This document shows positions 35,798 to 44,805 of a stretch of 64,000 nt of DNA, piece after piece (the stretch's first letter is position 1; every line of letters begins with the position of its first letter). This DNA comes from Campylobacter sp. W0018. GTDB lineage: Bacteria; Campylobacterota; Campylobacteria; Campylobacterales; Campylobacteraceae. The position numbers and the translations under genes were made by a program. The stretch is from contig JACHTQ010000006.1 in assembly GCA_020135845.1 (NCBI GenBank), forward strand, positions 1-64,000. The letters are read 5' to 3'. The notes under the pieces were generated by a model that saw nothing but the letters and a program-made list of their open reading frames with translations, did not search any database and had not been told where the DNA came from.

Positions 35798-36202
35798 TTA
35801 ATTTATAGTTCTAATAATTAAACTTGCAGGTAATTTGAAGTATTTTATAAGCTCTTCTTCTTTTTTTCGCATTTCTCCATTATCTTTTTCATGATCAAAA
35901 CCTAATAAATGAAGCATAGCGTGAATAAATAACAAACTTATTTCTTCTTCGTAGCTGTGTCCAAATTCTTTTGCTTTTTCTTTGGCTAATTCTGTATTAA
36001 TGACTATGGAACCTAAGGGGATATTTTCATCTACATTTTCAAGTGGGAAAGATAAAACATCGGTTGTTTTATTTTGATTTCTTTGGCTTAGATTGATTTT
36101 TTGCATTTCTTGACTGTCAACAAAAATAAGTTCAATATCCTTTGGACTTAAAAAATTCGCTATTTTCTCTAAAAACTCATATTTTTCATCACTGAGTATC
36201 AT
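35798..36202 (-). CDS. ybeY: Endoribonuclease YbeY
   Basis: YbeY is a metal-dependent RNase for 16S rRNA 3'-end processing and ribosome quality control. The 134-aa protein has [15 protein letters not shown] and the zinc site [14 protein letters not shown] (HxxxHxxGxDH). Its start overlaps the recO stop by four bases. Confidence 0.95.
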   Translation of the reverse strand: MILSDEKYEFLEKIANFLSPKDIELIFVDSQEMQKINLSQRNQNKTTDVLSFPLENVDENIPLGSIVINTELAKEKAKEFGHSYEEEISLLFIHAMLHLLGFDHEKDNGEMRKKEEELIKYFKLPASLIIRTIN

Positions 36203-36813
36203 AAACCTTCCTTGACTAAATTGTATAAATTTTGTATTTCTTTATCGTCAAAAATTCGACAATTTTTATTTTCATAAAAATATTTAATTTTTTCTTCTTT
36301 AAATTCATATCCTAAAGCACAGTGATTATGCGAAGGTAAAAAAGCCCTTATAAGGGTGATTTGATCTTGGATTTTTTCTTCACAAGAAAAACAAATAAAA
36401 TCTTGACGCAACCGACCTTCGAATTCTAAAATTTTAAGATAAGCATCCACTATGACTCTTTTAGGATTTTGCTTTTCAAAGCGTTTAACACATTCTTCTA
36501 AAAGCAAAAAATAAAACTCTTCAATCGTTTCTATATCTTTTAAATGATTAAATAAAAGACCAATAAATTCCTGCCAAATAAACATTTTTTCTCTATCTAA
36601 AATCCAAGAAAAATTTAAATGCAATACGTCCTTAAGTCTCGGTAAAAAGCTTGGATGCTCATCTAAGGAAAAATCGATTTTATATCCGTTTAAAATGCTA
36701 GAATGTCTGAGTCCATAAAAACGATAAGTTTTTATAAATTTTTTTGGGCTCAAAATAGAAACAATTAAATCCTCATCTTTTACTTTTTGAGTATGAAGTA
36801 TAAAACCTTGCAT
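36199..36813 (-). CDS. recO: DNA repair protein RecO (epsilonproteobacterial type)
   Basis: RecO helps load RecA at gaps. The 204-aa protein begins [21 protein letters not shown], which matches the OB-fold of RecO. A helical middle follows, then a cysteine pair [10 protein letters not shown] and HNHC that resemble the degenerate zinc-binding end. It is short compared with E. coli RecO (242 aa). Annotated RecO in this genus; identification from the N-terminus is good but the rest is weakly conserved. Confidence 0.8.
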   Translation of the reverse strand: MQGFILHTQKVKDEDLIVSILSPKKFIKTYRFYGLRHSSILNGYKIDFSLDEHPSFLPRLKDVLHLNFSWILDREKMFIWQEFIGLLFNHLKDIETIEEFYFLLLEECVKRFEKQNPKRVIVDAYLKILEFEGRLRQDFICFSCEEKIQDQITLIRAFLPSHNHCALGYEFKEEKIKYFYENKNCRIFDDKEIQNLYNLVKEGL

Positions 36814-36836
36814 TTATTAACTCATAAGAAATTAAT

Positions 36837-37355
36837 TTATATTATTTCAACTCCATAGGCTTTAAGCAAAGAAAAAGCTGAATGTTCTAAATCATTATCA
36901 AAGCTGGCTGTAGAATTTTGATATAAAATAATTTTAGAATTAGGATTTGCACTAAAAGCTAAGATAATATTAAAAAATACACAAATATGTGAAACAAGGC
37001 CACAAAAATAAATTTCTTTATATGGATTTTGGTTAATAAAATTAGCAAATTCTAAACTACCAAAAGCATTTTTATAAAAAATTTTATGAGCTTTTTTTAA
37101 AAATGGATCAAATTCATCGGGCATTTTCCAACCAAAAGTATCTTTAATACAATGTTTTATAGGGAGGTTTAACCCTTCTTTGCTTTTTAAATAATTTTGA
37201 TCATGTGTATCACAAGTGATGAGTAAATGTGTGGTATTAAAATCGATTTGATTTAGGTGATTAAGAATATTTTCTTTGATTTCTAAAGCTTTTTTAAAAC
37301 CTAAGCTTCCGTTGATAAAATCATTTTGATAATCAACTATGACAAAAGCTTTTTC
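36837..37355 (-). CDS. Isochorismatase-family cysteine hydrolase (nicotinamidase-like)
   Basis: I start at MEKAFVIVDYQNDF; the frame is open ten codons further, overlapping ttcA. The 172-aa protein has the catalytic Asp in VDYQNDFINGSLG, a lysine in IFYKNAFGSLEF, and the nucleophile in YFCGLVSHICV. The metal-binding DxH pattern CDTHDQNY is also there. Together these fit nicotinamidase/pyrazinamidase better than isochorismatase, but substrate is uncertain. Downstream of a TtcA-like gene in a tight cluster. Confidence 0.83.
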   Translation of the reverse strand, partial: EKAFVIVDYQNDFINGSLGFKKALEIKENILNHLNQIDFNTTHLLITCDTHDQNYLKSKEGLNLPIKHCIKDTFGWKMPDEFDPFLKKAHKIFYKNAFGSLEFANFINQNPYKEIYFCGLVSHICVFFNIILAFSANPNSKIILYQNSTASFDNDLEHSAFSLLKAYGVEII

Positions 37356-37366
37356 CATAGAGTTTT

Positions 37367-38122
37367 TTATACTTGATTCATCCAAAAAGTTTCTGTATGT
37401 AAGTTAGAAAAGGCGGTTTTTAAGCTCGTAAAAAGTTTAGGATGCTCTTTTTCTAAATTTGCTAAAAGCTGTTTGGATTCTTCTCTTGCATGTGGAAATT
37501 TAACATTTTTTTCGCTGAGTTTCATGCCAGGACAAAACTCATTTCCTATTACTTGAAGTTCATTTTGTATCGCATTGTCTCTAAGTTGTCTTTCTCTGAC
37601 AAAAATCAAAGGACGTATCACTATTATACCACGTTTGCTTTTATAGATCGGAGCTAGGGTTCTTAAAGATCCATTGTGGATAAAATTCATAAAAAAACTC
37701 TCCGCCGCATCATCTAAATGATGACCAATAGCAAGTTTATTAAAACCTTTTTCAAGAGCATAAGTGTATAAAGCTCCACGTCTCATTCTTGAAAAATAGC
37801 TACAAAAACTAGAATTTTCTCTTATAGTATCGCCTGACACTTCATAGATATTAGAGTCAAGAACACTATGTTTAATACCATGTTCTTCACAATGTGCATG
37901 CAATTGAGAATAATCTTCACCCATACCATAACTTAAAGTAACAGTTTCAAGATCAAATTTGAAAGGAGCGTGAGCTTGCATACGATTTAAAAGATGTGCT
38001 AAAGCTAAAGAATCTTTGCCTCCACTTAAGCCTAAAAGAACGCGATCGCCATCTTTAATAAGTCCAAATTTAGCGTTTGCTTGGGCAACTTGTCGTATAA
38101 GCTTTTTGCTAAGGTTTATCAT
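37367..38122 (-). CDS. ttcA: TtcA-like tRNA thiolation ATPase with altered cysteine motif
   Basis: PP-loop ATPase: LLGLSGGKDSLALAHLLNRM near residue 28. TtcA makes 2-thiocytidine at tRNA position 32 using a [4Fe-4S] cluster held by a CxxC pair and a third cysteine. Here the pair reads SFCSYFSRMRRG, with Phe at the second cysteine position, while the third is retained in NEFCPGMK. HHLDDAAESFFMNF is conserved. Start is the ATG forming ATGA with the pfs stop; a GTG four codons earlier is less likely. 251 aa. Confidence 0.83.
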   Translation of the reverse strand: MINLSKKLIRQVAQANAKFGLIKDGDRVLLGLSGGKDSLALAHLLNRMQAHAPFKFDLETVTLSYGMGEDYSQLHAHCEEHGIKHSVLDSNIYEVSGDTIRENSSFCSYFSRMRRGALYTYALEKGFNKLAIGHHLDDAAESFFMNFIHNGSLRTLAPIYKSKRGIIVIRPLIFVRERQLRDNAIQNELQVIGNEFCPGMKLSEKNVKFPHAREESKQLLANLEKEHPKLFTSLKTAFSNLHTETFWMNQV

Positions 38123-38805
38123 AATTTCTCGCACATTTTAAGAACAAAATTAGCCGAAATTTTCGCAGAATTAATCACAAATTCATCAAAATCAAATTCA
38201 GCTTTTTCTCCGGCTTTATCACTCATAGCTCTTAAAATAAAACAAGGTATTTTTAAAGCATCGCAAACTAAAGCGACGCTAGCACCTTCCATTTCACAAG
38301 CATCAGCATTAAAAATTTCTCTTATTTTCGCTTTTTTTGCTTCATCGCAGATAAATTCATCTCCAGTTGCAATGATTCCTGATTTTAGTTTAATATTTAA
38401 TTCTTTTGCAACTTCTAAAGCAATATTGTTTAATTTTTCATCTGTTTTTATAAAAATTTTATTTCCTGGAACAAAACCAAGAGGATGCCCAAAAGCGGTT
38501 ATATCAAGATCATATTGAGCTAATTGTGTAGCGTAGAGTAAATCACCTATTTCTAATTCCGGATTAAAAGCGCCTGCTACACCTGTAAAAAGTAAAATTT
38601 CAGCTCCAAATTTTTCAATCATTATACTTGCACTTAGAGTTGAATTGACTTTTCCTATTTTAGAATAAGCTAAAATAAGTTCATGATTTTTATAATTTGC
38701 TAGATAATAAGTATTGTTTGCATATTCAACACTTTTGTATTCTCTTAAAATTTCAAGTAAAGGGGTTATTTCCTCTGGCATTGCGCCTAAAATTGCTATT
38801 TTCAT
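38119..38805 (-). CDS. pfs: 5'-methylthioadenosine/S-adenosylhomocysteine nucleosidase family
   Basis: Pfs/MtnN cleaves MTA and SAH; in Campylobacter relatives it also acts on 6-amino-6-deoxyfutalosine in menaquinone synthesis, matching MqnP in this window. The 228-aa protein has AILGAMPEEITPLLEIL, LFTGVAGAFNPELEIGDLLYATQL, DACEMEGASVALVCDALKIP and RAMSDKAGEKAEFDFDEF with the catalytic Asp. It overlaps fabD and ttcA by ATGA junctions. Confidence 0.95.
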   Translation of the reverse strand: MKIAILGAMPEEITPLLEILREYKSVEYANNTYYLANYKNHELILAYSKIGKVNSTLSASIMIEKFGAEILLFTGVAGAFNPELEIGDLLYATQLAQYDLDITAFGHPLGFVPGNKIFIKTDEKLNNIALEVAKELNIKLKSGIIATGDEFICDEAKKAKIREIFNADACEMEGASVALVCDALKIPCFILRAMSDKAGEKAEFDFDEFVINSAKISANFVLKMCEKL

Positions 38806-39725
38806 TTTATAACCTTTAAAAATTCATCAATATCGTTAAAATTGCTCAAAGAATAAGTTTCTTTAGAGCTTATTTTTTTATTTAAACTTTTAAGAATGCT
38901 TGCACCAAATTCTATAAAACAATCGATTTCATTTTCATAATTTTTAATGCTTTGTTTATAAAGAACAGGAGAAATAAGTTGAGATTTGAGTAATTTTAAC
39001 GCTTGCTCTTTATCAGTATAAATTTTTGCATTTGCATTTGAAACTACAGCTTTAAAATTTGGTTTGAGTGTTTTTTCAAGCTCGATACAAAGTTTTGACG
39101 AAGCATTTTCAAGTAAAGGACAATGACTTGCAACACTCATGTTTAAAAGCATTGCTCTTTTTGCTCCAGCTTTTTTAAATTCATTTTCATAGCTTATAAG
39201 ATCGGATTTTAAACCCGCTACAACAATTTGACCATCGCAGTTGTAGTTCGCTGCAAATATTTTTTTATTTTCCTCTTGGGCTTTTTTGCAAATATCTTCT
39301 ACGATTTGATCATCTAATCCTAAAACAACCATCATTCCCGCTTCAACTTTAGAGCAATCTTCTTGCATGAAAAATCCTCTTTTGTTAACCAAAGTAAGAG
39401 TTTGCAAAAATTCTAAAGCTCCATTTACAGCTAAAGCTGAAAATTCTCCTAAAGAATGACCTAGGGAAAATTTAGCTTGTAAATCTGGTTTTTGTTCGAT
39501 TAAGGCTGTATAAGCCATCAAAGAATTTAATACAATAGAAGGTTGAGTGAATTCGCTTTTATTTAACTGATCATTTTCCTCAAAAAGCAAATATTTAAAA
39601 TCAATCTTACAAAAATCGCTTGCGCTATCAAGGAGTTCTTTTGCATTTTTAGAATTTTCATAAAAGCTTTTTCCCATTCCAGTGACTTGGGAACCTTGTC
39701 CTGGGAATATAAAGGCAATATTCAT
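38802..39725 (-). CDS. fabD: Malonyl-CoA:ACP transacylase
   Basis: FabD loads malonyl groups on acyl carrier protein. I start it at MNIAFIFPGQGSQ; the frame extends 12 Trp/Arg-rich codons upstream, but those lie inside slyD's 3' end. This ATG forms TAATG with the slyD stop. The 307-aa protein has GQGSQ near residue 9, the catalytic FSLGHSLGEFSALAVNG and VASHCPLLENAS with the second catalytic residue (His). Confidence 0.96.
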   Translation of the reverse strand: MNIAFIFPGQGSQVTGMGKSFYENSKNAKELLDSASDFCKIDFKYLLFEENDQLNKSEFTQPSIVLNSLMAYTALIEQKPDLQAKFSLGHSLGEFSALAVNGALEFLQTLTLVNKRGFFMQEDCSKVEAGMMVVLGLDDQIVEDICKKAQEENKKIFAANYNCDGQIVVAGLKSDLISYENEFKKAGAKRAMLLNMSVASHCPLLENASSKLCIELEKTLKPNFKAVVSNANAKIYTDKEQALKLLKSQLISPVLYKQSIKNYENEIDCFIEFGASILKSLNKKISSKETYSLSNFNDIDEFLKVIK

Positions 39726-40288
39726 TAGTGACAACCACAACCTCCGCCACCACCGCAGCAACCGCCACCTCCGTGATGATGATCATGATCATGATGTCCT
39801 CCACCACATCCACAACTATGGCTTCCTGCAACAATGCCTGTTAAAATTTCATCTTCGCTAGCTGGTCTAACATCCACGATATTAAGTGAAAAGAGTAGAT
39901 CTCTTCCAGCATAAGGATGATTATAATCAACAACAACATCGTTTTCATTGATCTCTTTAACGGTTACGCGAACAGTTTCGCCATTTTCACCTTCACCAAA
40001 AAGTTCCATACCTATTTTCAAATCAATTCCAGCAAATTGTTCCTTGGGTAATGTTTGGATGGCGTTAGCATCATATTCACCTAAACCTTTTTCTTTTTTA
40101 ATTAAAACATCGCTATTACTTGGACAATCAAGCTTCATAATTTCTTCTTCCAAGCTTTCTAAAATCTGTCCTTTGCCAACTATAAATGAAATAGGTTGAG
40201 CGTATAAATTTGACTCTAAAACTTCTTGAGTGTTTGCATCTTTAAGTTCATAAAACATCGAAACAACATTATTTTTTTCTATTGGCAT
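39725..40288 (-). CDS. slyD: SlyD-like FKBP peptidyl-prolyl isomerase with metal-binding tail
   Basis: The 187-aa protein has an FKBP domain interrupted by an insert-in-flap region (residues about 70-125, PKEQFAGIDLKIGMELFGEG) as in SlyD. It ends in a tail of Gly, His and Cys (HSCGCGGGHHDHDHHHGGGG and CCGGGGGCGCH). In E. coli SlyD such a tail binds nickel and supplies hydrogenase maturation. The tail here is unusually cysteine-rich. The nickel link is inferred; nikZYX lies 20 kb away. Confidence 0.92.
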   Translation of the reverse strand: MPIEKNNVVSMFYELKDANTQEVLESNLYAQPISFIVGKGQILESLEEEIMKLDCPSNSDVLIKKEKGLGEYDANAIQTLPKEQFAGIDLKIGMELFGEGENGETVRVTVKEINENDVVVDYNHPYAGRDLLFSLNIVDVRPASEDEILTGIVAGSHSCGCGGGHHDHDHHHGGGGCCGGGGGCGCH

Positions 40289-40301
40289 TTTTTTCCTTTT
40301 T

Positions 40302-41261
40302 TTATTTTCTATTTGGTGAAGCTTTTGCTTCAGGTGTGTTTGGATAATTTTTCTTTAAAGCCTTATAAAATCCATTAGCTGTTTTTGTATTGCCTACTTT
40401 ATCTAGTGAAATTGCAGTATGGTATAAAAGCTTTGGAAAATAATCTCCTTTAGAGCTTATAGTAGAACTTTTTTTGTAAAAAACAATAGCGTTATTGTAA
40501 TTTTTTTGTTTATATTCTATCTCTCCTAACCAAAAATTTGCTCTTGCTGGTTTATATTTTTGCGCTATAAGATAATTTAATTTAGTTTTGCATTCTTCGT
40601 ATAAATCTTTATGAAGATCTTGTATTGCTAAATCTAAAATTTCATTATTTTGTTTCTTTTTCCATGAATCATCTATGGTTTTATTTGTATCTTTAATTGG
40701 TGTATTTGTTGTAGCATTATTGTCTTTTTTTTCATCTAAAATATTTTCAATATTTTTATGTGAAGCGTTTGATGAAATATTATTTATACTTAAATTTATA
40801 TCTTTAAGTTCTTCTTTAGATACATAATTTGCATTGATAGAATCAACCAAAGAACTAAGTTCTGTTAAGATTTTTTTAAATTGTTTATTATTAGTTTCTT
40901 GAATTTTTCTGCTTTCTTCAACGTATTTTTTTAAATTTTGAATTTCTGCAGTTAAATTATTTTCTAAGCTATCATTTTTTGTTTCTAGTTGAGTTAGTCT
41001 AGAATTAGATTTGGCATATTGAGAATTTATACCCTCCAAAGTGCTTTGCAAACCTTCAATTCTTTCTTGTATTTCATCAATTCTTGCATTTGTTTGAGAA
41101 TTGCTATTACTTAAAGAATCAAGTTTTTCTTTGATTAATCTTTCACTTGAGCTTAGACCATAAGCATTATTGCTGGTTACATCTCCTGCGCCAAAAGCCG
41201 AGTTTTCAGCATGAAGTAAAGTAGCTCCTATAAAAAGAGCTACTGAAAGTATTTTTTTCAT
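40302..41261 (-). CDS. cpoB: Cell division coordinator CpoB (YbgF)
   Basis: The last gene of the tol-pal operon. Signal peptide (ILSVALFIGATLLHA), then a coiled coil (residues about 35-150) for trimerisation, a Lys/Asn/Thr linker, and C-terminal tetratricopeptide repeats (KPARANFWLGEIEYKQKNYN, LYHTAISLDKVGNTKTANGF). Usual CpoB layout, 319 aa, longer than E. coli (263 aa) because of the linker. It links Tol-Pal to peptidoglycan synthesis at division. It begins just after pal. Confidence 0.88.
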   Translation of the reverse strand: MKKILSVALFIGATLLHAENSAFGAGDVTSNNAYGLSSSERLIKEKLDSLSNSNSQTNARIDEIQERIEGLQSTLEGINSQYAKSNSRLTQLETKNDSLENNLTAEIQNLKKYVEESRKIQETNNKQFKKILTELSSLVDSINANYVSKEELKDINLSINNISSNASHKNIENILDEKKDNNATTNTPIKDTNKTIDDSWKKKQNNEILDLAIQDLHKDLYEECKTKLNYLIAQKYKPARANFWLGEIEYKQKNYNNAIVFYKKSSTISSKGDYFPKLLYHTAISLDKVGNTKTANGFYKALKKNYPNTPEAKASPNRK

Positions 41262-41264
41262 AGA

Positions 41265-41762
41265 TTATTTTGATAGTTTAAATTCAGCACGTCTGTTTTG
41301 TGCGTCGCAAGCTTTTGTTTTTTCTGTACAAACTGGATTTGTTTCACCATAGCTTTTAATAGAAATTCTATCTGAATTTACTCCTTGAGCTATTAAAGCT
41401 TCTTTAACAGCTTTTGCTCTTTTTAAACCTAAAGCTTGGTTATATTCATCAGTTCCCCATTCGTCGCAATTACCTTCAACTGTGATATTAACACCACTTA
41501 CTTGGGTATTGAAGATATTTGCGTTGTTATTGATAACATTTTGCATATCTGAGCGAATGTTAAATTTATCAAAATCAAAATATACTTTATTTAAAGTATC
41601 ATTAAGTTGAGAAATTCTTGAATCAATATCCCAATTATCTGTTCCATTTGAACCCCTATTAGAATCTACACTAGTATCACTACTTACACTTGTGCTTTTC
41701 GTGCTACATCCACTAATAACTACTGCAAATGCAGCAATTGAACCAAAAAGAATTTTTTTCAT
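41265..41762 (-). CDS. pal: Peptidoglycan-associated lipoprotein Pal (Omp18)
   Basis: I use the ATG at 41762 (MKKILFGSIAAFAV) with AAAGG upstream; the frame is open 21 codons earlier. The 165-aa lipoprotein has lipobox VISGC, a Ser/Thr/Asp-rich linker and an OmpA-like domain: VYFDFDKFNIRSDM, VEGNCDEWGTDEYNQALGLKRAKAV and DAQNRRAEF. It anchors the outer membrane to peptidoglycan. Known in C. jejuni as the immunogenic Omp18. Confidence 0.95.
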   Translation of the reverse strand: MKKILFGSIAAFAVVISGCSTKSTSVSSDTSVDSNRGSNGTDNWDIDSRISQLNDTLNKVYFDFDKFNIRSDMQNVINNNANIFNTQVSGVNITVEGNCDEWGTDEYNQALGLKRAKAVKEALIAQGVNSDRISIKSYGETNPVCTEKTKACDAQNRRAEFKLSK

Positions 41763-41841
41763 TTCCGACCTTTCCAATATGAATAGATTTGGGTGTATTA
41801 TATCTAAATTTTTTATTAATTGCAACTAATTAATACTAATT

Positions 41842-43053
41842 TTACCAATCAATGGATTGAATTTTCCCAAGCTTTAAAGGAAAATAAAAAGTTTTATTTG
41901 CATTAACTCTTATAACACCTAAAGCGCTTTGTGCGCCAAGATATTTAATAAAAACTACACTACCTCCATCGCTAGAAAATCTAGGAAATATGTTTTTTCC
42001 ATTAGCTGTAAGCTGTCTTACATCACTGCCATTAATTGAAGTTAAGTAAATATTAAAAACTCCATATTGATTAATCTCTCTACTAGAATATACCAAGAAA
42101 TCCTTATAAGTGGAAACTGCTGAATTATTTTTTCCATGAAAAACAGCTTGTTCAGCACCACTAGAGCCATCTAAATTTTGTAAGAATATATTTGGATAAC
42201 CTAAACGATCGCTTACAAAAACCATTTTATCATCATTACTTCCTATAAAATTACCGTTAACATCGATGCCAGAATAATTGGTAAGTTGGGTTAATTTTTT
42301 AGCGTTTAGATCATATAAATAAATATCAGGCTGATCTTTTGGAGCCATAGTTATAAGCATTTTGCTTCCATCTGAACTCACATCACTAGCCACAACCATA
42401 CCACCGCTTGATAAAATTTTACTAGCTTTATTAGAATTTAAATTATAGCGGTAAAGTGTAGGCATATTGTTATCATAAGCTGTATAATAAAATATAGTTT
42501 GTTCTTTATTTCCCCATTTTGGAAATAAATTTAAACCACCATCGATAAGAACTTTTTGATATGTTAAAGTATAATCAGCCATGATAATTTGACTTCTTTT
42601 GGAACTTGAATTTCTAGCTATTAAAATTTTATGATCCATCCATTCAACTGGAGGTAAGCCTAAAGCACTAACAGAAGCTTTGATACTCTTATGCGCTAGA
42701 AAAGGATATTGCTCAATACCATTTAAAGTATAAGTTTGGTTTGATTTTTCAATTCCTCCGGCTTTAATTTTAACATTCAAATTTAAGCTATTTCCATTTT
42801 GGCTTAGAGTATATTCAAAAACATAATTACTTTTTTCAGCAGCATCGCTTACAACATCAAAATTTGAACTTACTTTTAAATCATTGACGATTATGTTATA
42901 AAAACTGCGTTTTAAAGCGATATCGCTTATATTAGAATTATCTTTAACGATAATTTTTGGTAAAACCACACCTGAGTTAACAACTGTAATCGTTGGATCT
43001 TCAGCCCAAAGAACACCTAAAAAAAGCAAGAAAACAGCAAAGAATTTTTTCAT
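41842..43053 (-). CDS. tolB: Tol-Pal periplasmic beta-propeller protein TolB
   Basis: A 403-aa periplasmic protein: signal peptide FFAVFLLFLGVLWA, an N-terminal alpha/beta domain, and a C-terminal beta propeller with repeated blades (FPKWGNKEQTIFYYTAYDNN, VASDVSSDGSKMLITMAPKD, KMVFVSDRLGYPNIFLQNLD, FPRFSSDGGSVVFIKYLG). TolB connects Pal and TolA. Lengths and order in the operon are as usual. Confidence 0.94.
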   Translation of the reverse strand: MKKFFAVFLLFLGVLWAEDPTITVVNSGVVLPKIIVKDNSNISDIALKRSFYNIIVNDLKVSSNFDVVSDAAEKSNYVFEYTLSQNGNSLNLNVKIKAGGIEKSNQTYTLNGIEQYPFLAHKSIKASVSALGLPPVEWMDHKILIARNSSSKRSQIIMADYTLTYQKVLIDGGLNLFPKWGNKEQTIFYYTAYDNNMPTLYRYNLNSNKASKILSSGGMVVASDVSSDGSKMLITMAPKDQPDIYLYDLNAKKLTQLTNYSGIDVNGNFIGSNDDKMVFVSDRLGYPNIFLQNLDGSSGAEQAVFHGKNNSAVSTYKDFLVYSSREINQYGVFNIYLTSINGSDVRQLTANGKNIFPRFSSDGGSVVFIKYLGAQSALGVIRVNANKTFYFPLKLGKIQSIDW

Positions 43054-43061
43054 TTTTTCTC

Positions 43062-43844
43062 CTAAATTATTGTTGATTTTTTTATCTCATCTTTTAAATT
43101 CATAATTATACTTATGCTTTTATTTTGTGGCGGATAAGTTATAAATTTTCCTTTTTGACTTTCTAAAAATTCCGCCACTTTAGCATCATATAAAGAATCA
43201 CCGCTTTTTTCCACTGAAGTATAACCAAATTTCCCATTTTCATCAATAAAGATTTTTACTCTCACACTGATTTCTTTATTATTAGGATAGTATTGTTTCC
43301 ATCTTTGGGTAATAACGCGTACAACTTTGCCCAAAAATTCATCATAAACACCCATTTTTTGAGTTTTAGTGCTTTCACCTTGAGTGAGATTTTGTTCTTC
43401 TATTAAACTATCATTAAGCTTTTTGATAAGCTCTGAAGCTTGAGGTTTAGGAGTTGTTGAGCTTGCCGATTGAGCGTTTGCTTGTATTTTTGTTGTTTTT
43501 GCATCTTGCATTTCTTCTATATTACCAAAAAGCTCATTAAAATTGTTTGCTTGCTGATCCATATCTTCGGTTTTAACACTTTGATTTGTTGTTTGTGCAA
43601 AAAGTTTATTGATATCAACCTGATCATCTGGTTTTTGTAAATTTTTTGAAGTATTTGGATTAGCAGCTGTTTGTTTAGAAGGTTCCGAAAGTTCGATATC
43701 AATAAAACTATCTTTTAAATCTGTATATTGTATAGCAGGGGCAACTTGGGTTATAAGTCTAAAAAAAACAAAAGCAATAACAATCAAATAAACCGCTAAG
43801 GCTAATAAGAAAGAATTTAAATTACTTAAGCCGTATTTTTTCAT
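43062..43844 (-). CDS. tolA: TolA-like energy transducer (TonB C-terminal domain)
   Basis: The chosen ATG at 43844 starts MKKYGLSNLNS; a TTG eight codons earlier overlaps the end of tolR. One N-terminal membrane helix (SFLLALAVYLIVIAFVFFRL), a long polar Gln/Thr/Asp-rich linker instead of the classic Ala/Lys coiled coil, and a C-terminal TonB/TolA-like domain (VVRVITQRWKQYYPNNKEISVRVKIFIDENGKFG). It spans the periplasm and is energised by TolQR. 260 aa. Confidence 0.88.
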   Translation of the reverse strand: MKKYGLSNLNSFLLALAVYLIVIAFVFFRLITQVAPAIQYTDLKDSFIDIELSEPSKQTAANPNTSKNLQKPDDQVDINKLFAQTTNQSVKTEDMDQQANNFNELFGNIEEMQDAKTTKIQANAQSASSTTPKPQASELIKKLNDSLIEEQNLTQGESTKTQKMGVYDEFLGKVVRVITQRWKQYYPNNKEISVRVKIFIDENGKFGYTSVEKSGDSLYDAKVAEFLESQKGKFITYPPQNKSISIIMNLKDEIKKSTII

Positions 43845-43848
43845 ATTT

Positions 43849-44238
43849 TTATTCTGTTTGTAATGCAACTTTAGTAAAACCTAAATTTTTAATGCTTCTT
43901 AAAACATAAATAACATCGTCATATTTTAAGTTTTTATCAGCTCTGATAAAAACAGGCTCATCAGTATTAAATTGTGATTTTTTTTGTGCCAAATTATCGG
44001 CAAAACTTACAAAATTATATTTTTCTTGATTTAAGAAAATCTCTTTTTTAGAATTGATGCTTACAATTAAGCTTTTTACTGTCGGAGCGCTTGTAGACTT
44101 TTGGCTCCCTTGAGGAAGATTGATTTTTTCTTCATAGGTGATGCTTGGAGCTGTAACCATCAATATAGCAAGTAAAACAAGCATGATATCCACCAAAGGC
44201 GTAATGTTAAGTTCTGGTTTATGTTCTTCAAATAGCAT
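43849..44238 (-). CDS. tolR: TolR/ExbD-family proton-channel subunit
   Basis: A 129-aa protein with one membrane helix carrying the proton-binding aspartate: LNITPLVDIMLVLLAILMVTAP. A periplasmic domain follows (PVFIRADKNLKYDDVIYVLR). It forms the motor with TolQ (encoded just upstream) that drives TolA. Confidence 0.94.
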   Translation of the reverse strand: MLFEEHKPELNITPLVDIMLVLLAILMVTAPSITYEEKINLPQGSQKSTSAPTVKSLIVSINSKKEIFLNQEKYNFVSFADNLAQKKSQFNTDEPVFIRADKNLKYDDVIYVLRSIKNLGFTKVALQTE

Positions 44239-44247
44239 TGCAAGGCC

Positions 44248-44802
44248 TTAGTGATTATTGGATAAAACTTTAATTTCGCTATCGATAATGCTTAAAAGTT
44301 CAAAAGCCCTAGCTTTAATGATAAGATGAAAAGTGTAAGCAGGAATAGCAACCAAAATCCCACAACCTGTTGCAACCAAAGCTTCACTAATTTGTGGTGC
44401 GATAATGCTTAAAGAATTTTGACTTCCAAGGCCCCCAAAAGTTTCTAGTATAGAAATAACCGTTCCAAAAAGACCTATAAAAGGAGAGGTTGAAGCAACA
44501 ATACTAAGCCAAGTTAAGCCACCTGAAGCACGACGAGTGGCTAAATTTTTATAAATTTCTAAATGATTAAGACTTGTGTCGGTGCATTTTCTTAAAATAG
44601 AATCTGTACGACTTAAATCTTTTTCTCCTAAAAGCAAAGCTTCTAAACTTTCTTTTTCTTTATTTCTCCAAGCTGCTATATAGCTGATTCTTGCAAAAAA
44701 AATCGCAAATGAGAGAATGAAATACAAAGAAAGCCAAATAAGAACTACATAAGTAATAATGCTCGAATTGCCAAAAAAATTAAATATTGCTTCAAAATTC
44801 AT
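44248..44802 (-). CDS. tolQ: TolQ/ExbB-family proton-channel subunit
   Basis: A 184-aa membrane protein with three helices, the typical cytoplasmic loop, and LTWLSIVASTSPFIGLFGTVISILETFGGLG followed by ISEALVATGCGILVAIPAYTFHLI, which hold the conserved Thr/Pro residues lining the channel. It heads the tolQRAB-pal-cpoB operon and starts 3 bp after the atpC stop, so the operon may be transcribed from atp. Confidence 0.94.
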   Translation of the reverse strand: MNFEAIFNFFGNSSIITYVVLIWLSLYFILSFAIFFARISYIAAWRNKEKESLEALLLGEKDLSRTDSILRKCTDTSLNHLEIYKNLATRRASGGLTWLSIVASTSPFIGLFGTVISILETFGGLGSQNSLSIIAPQISEALVATGCGILVAIPAYTFHLIIKARAFELLSIIDSEIKVLSNNH

Positions 44803-44805
44803 TTA

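Noticed and set aside
40302..40316. T-rich stretch before cpoB end as a terminator
   Set aside because: No inverted repeat accompanies it.
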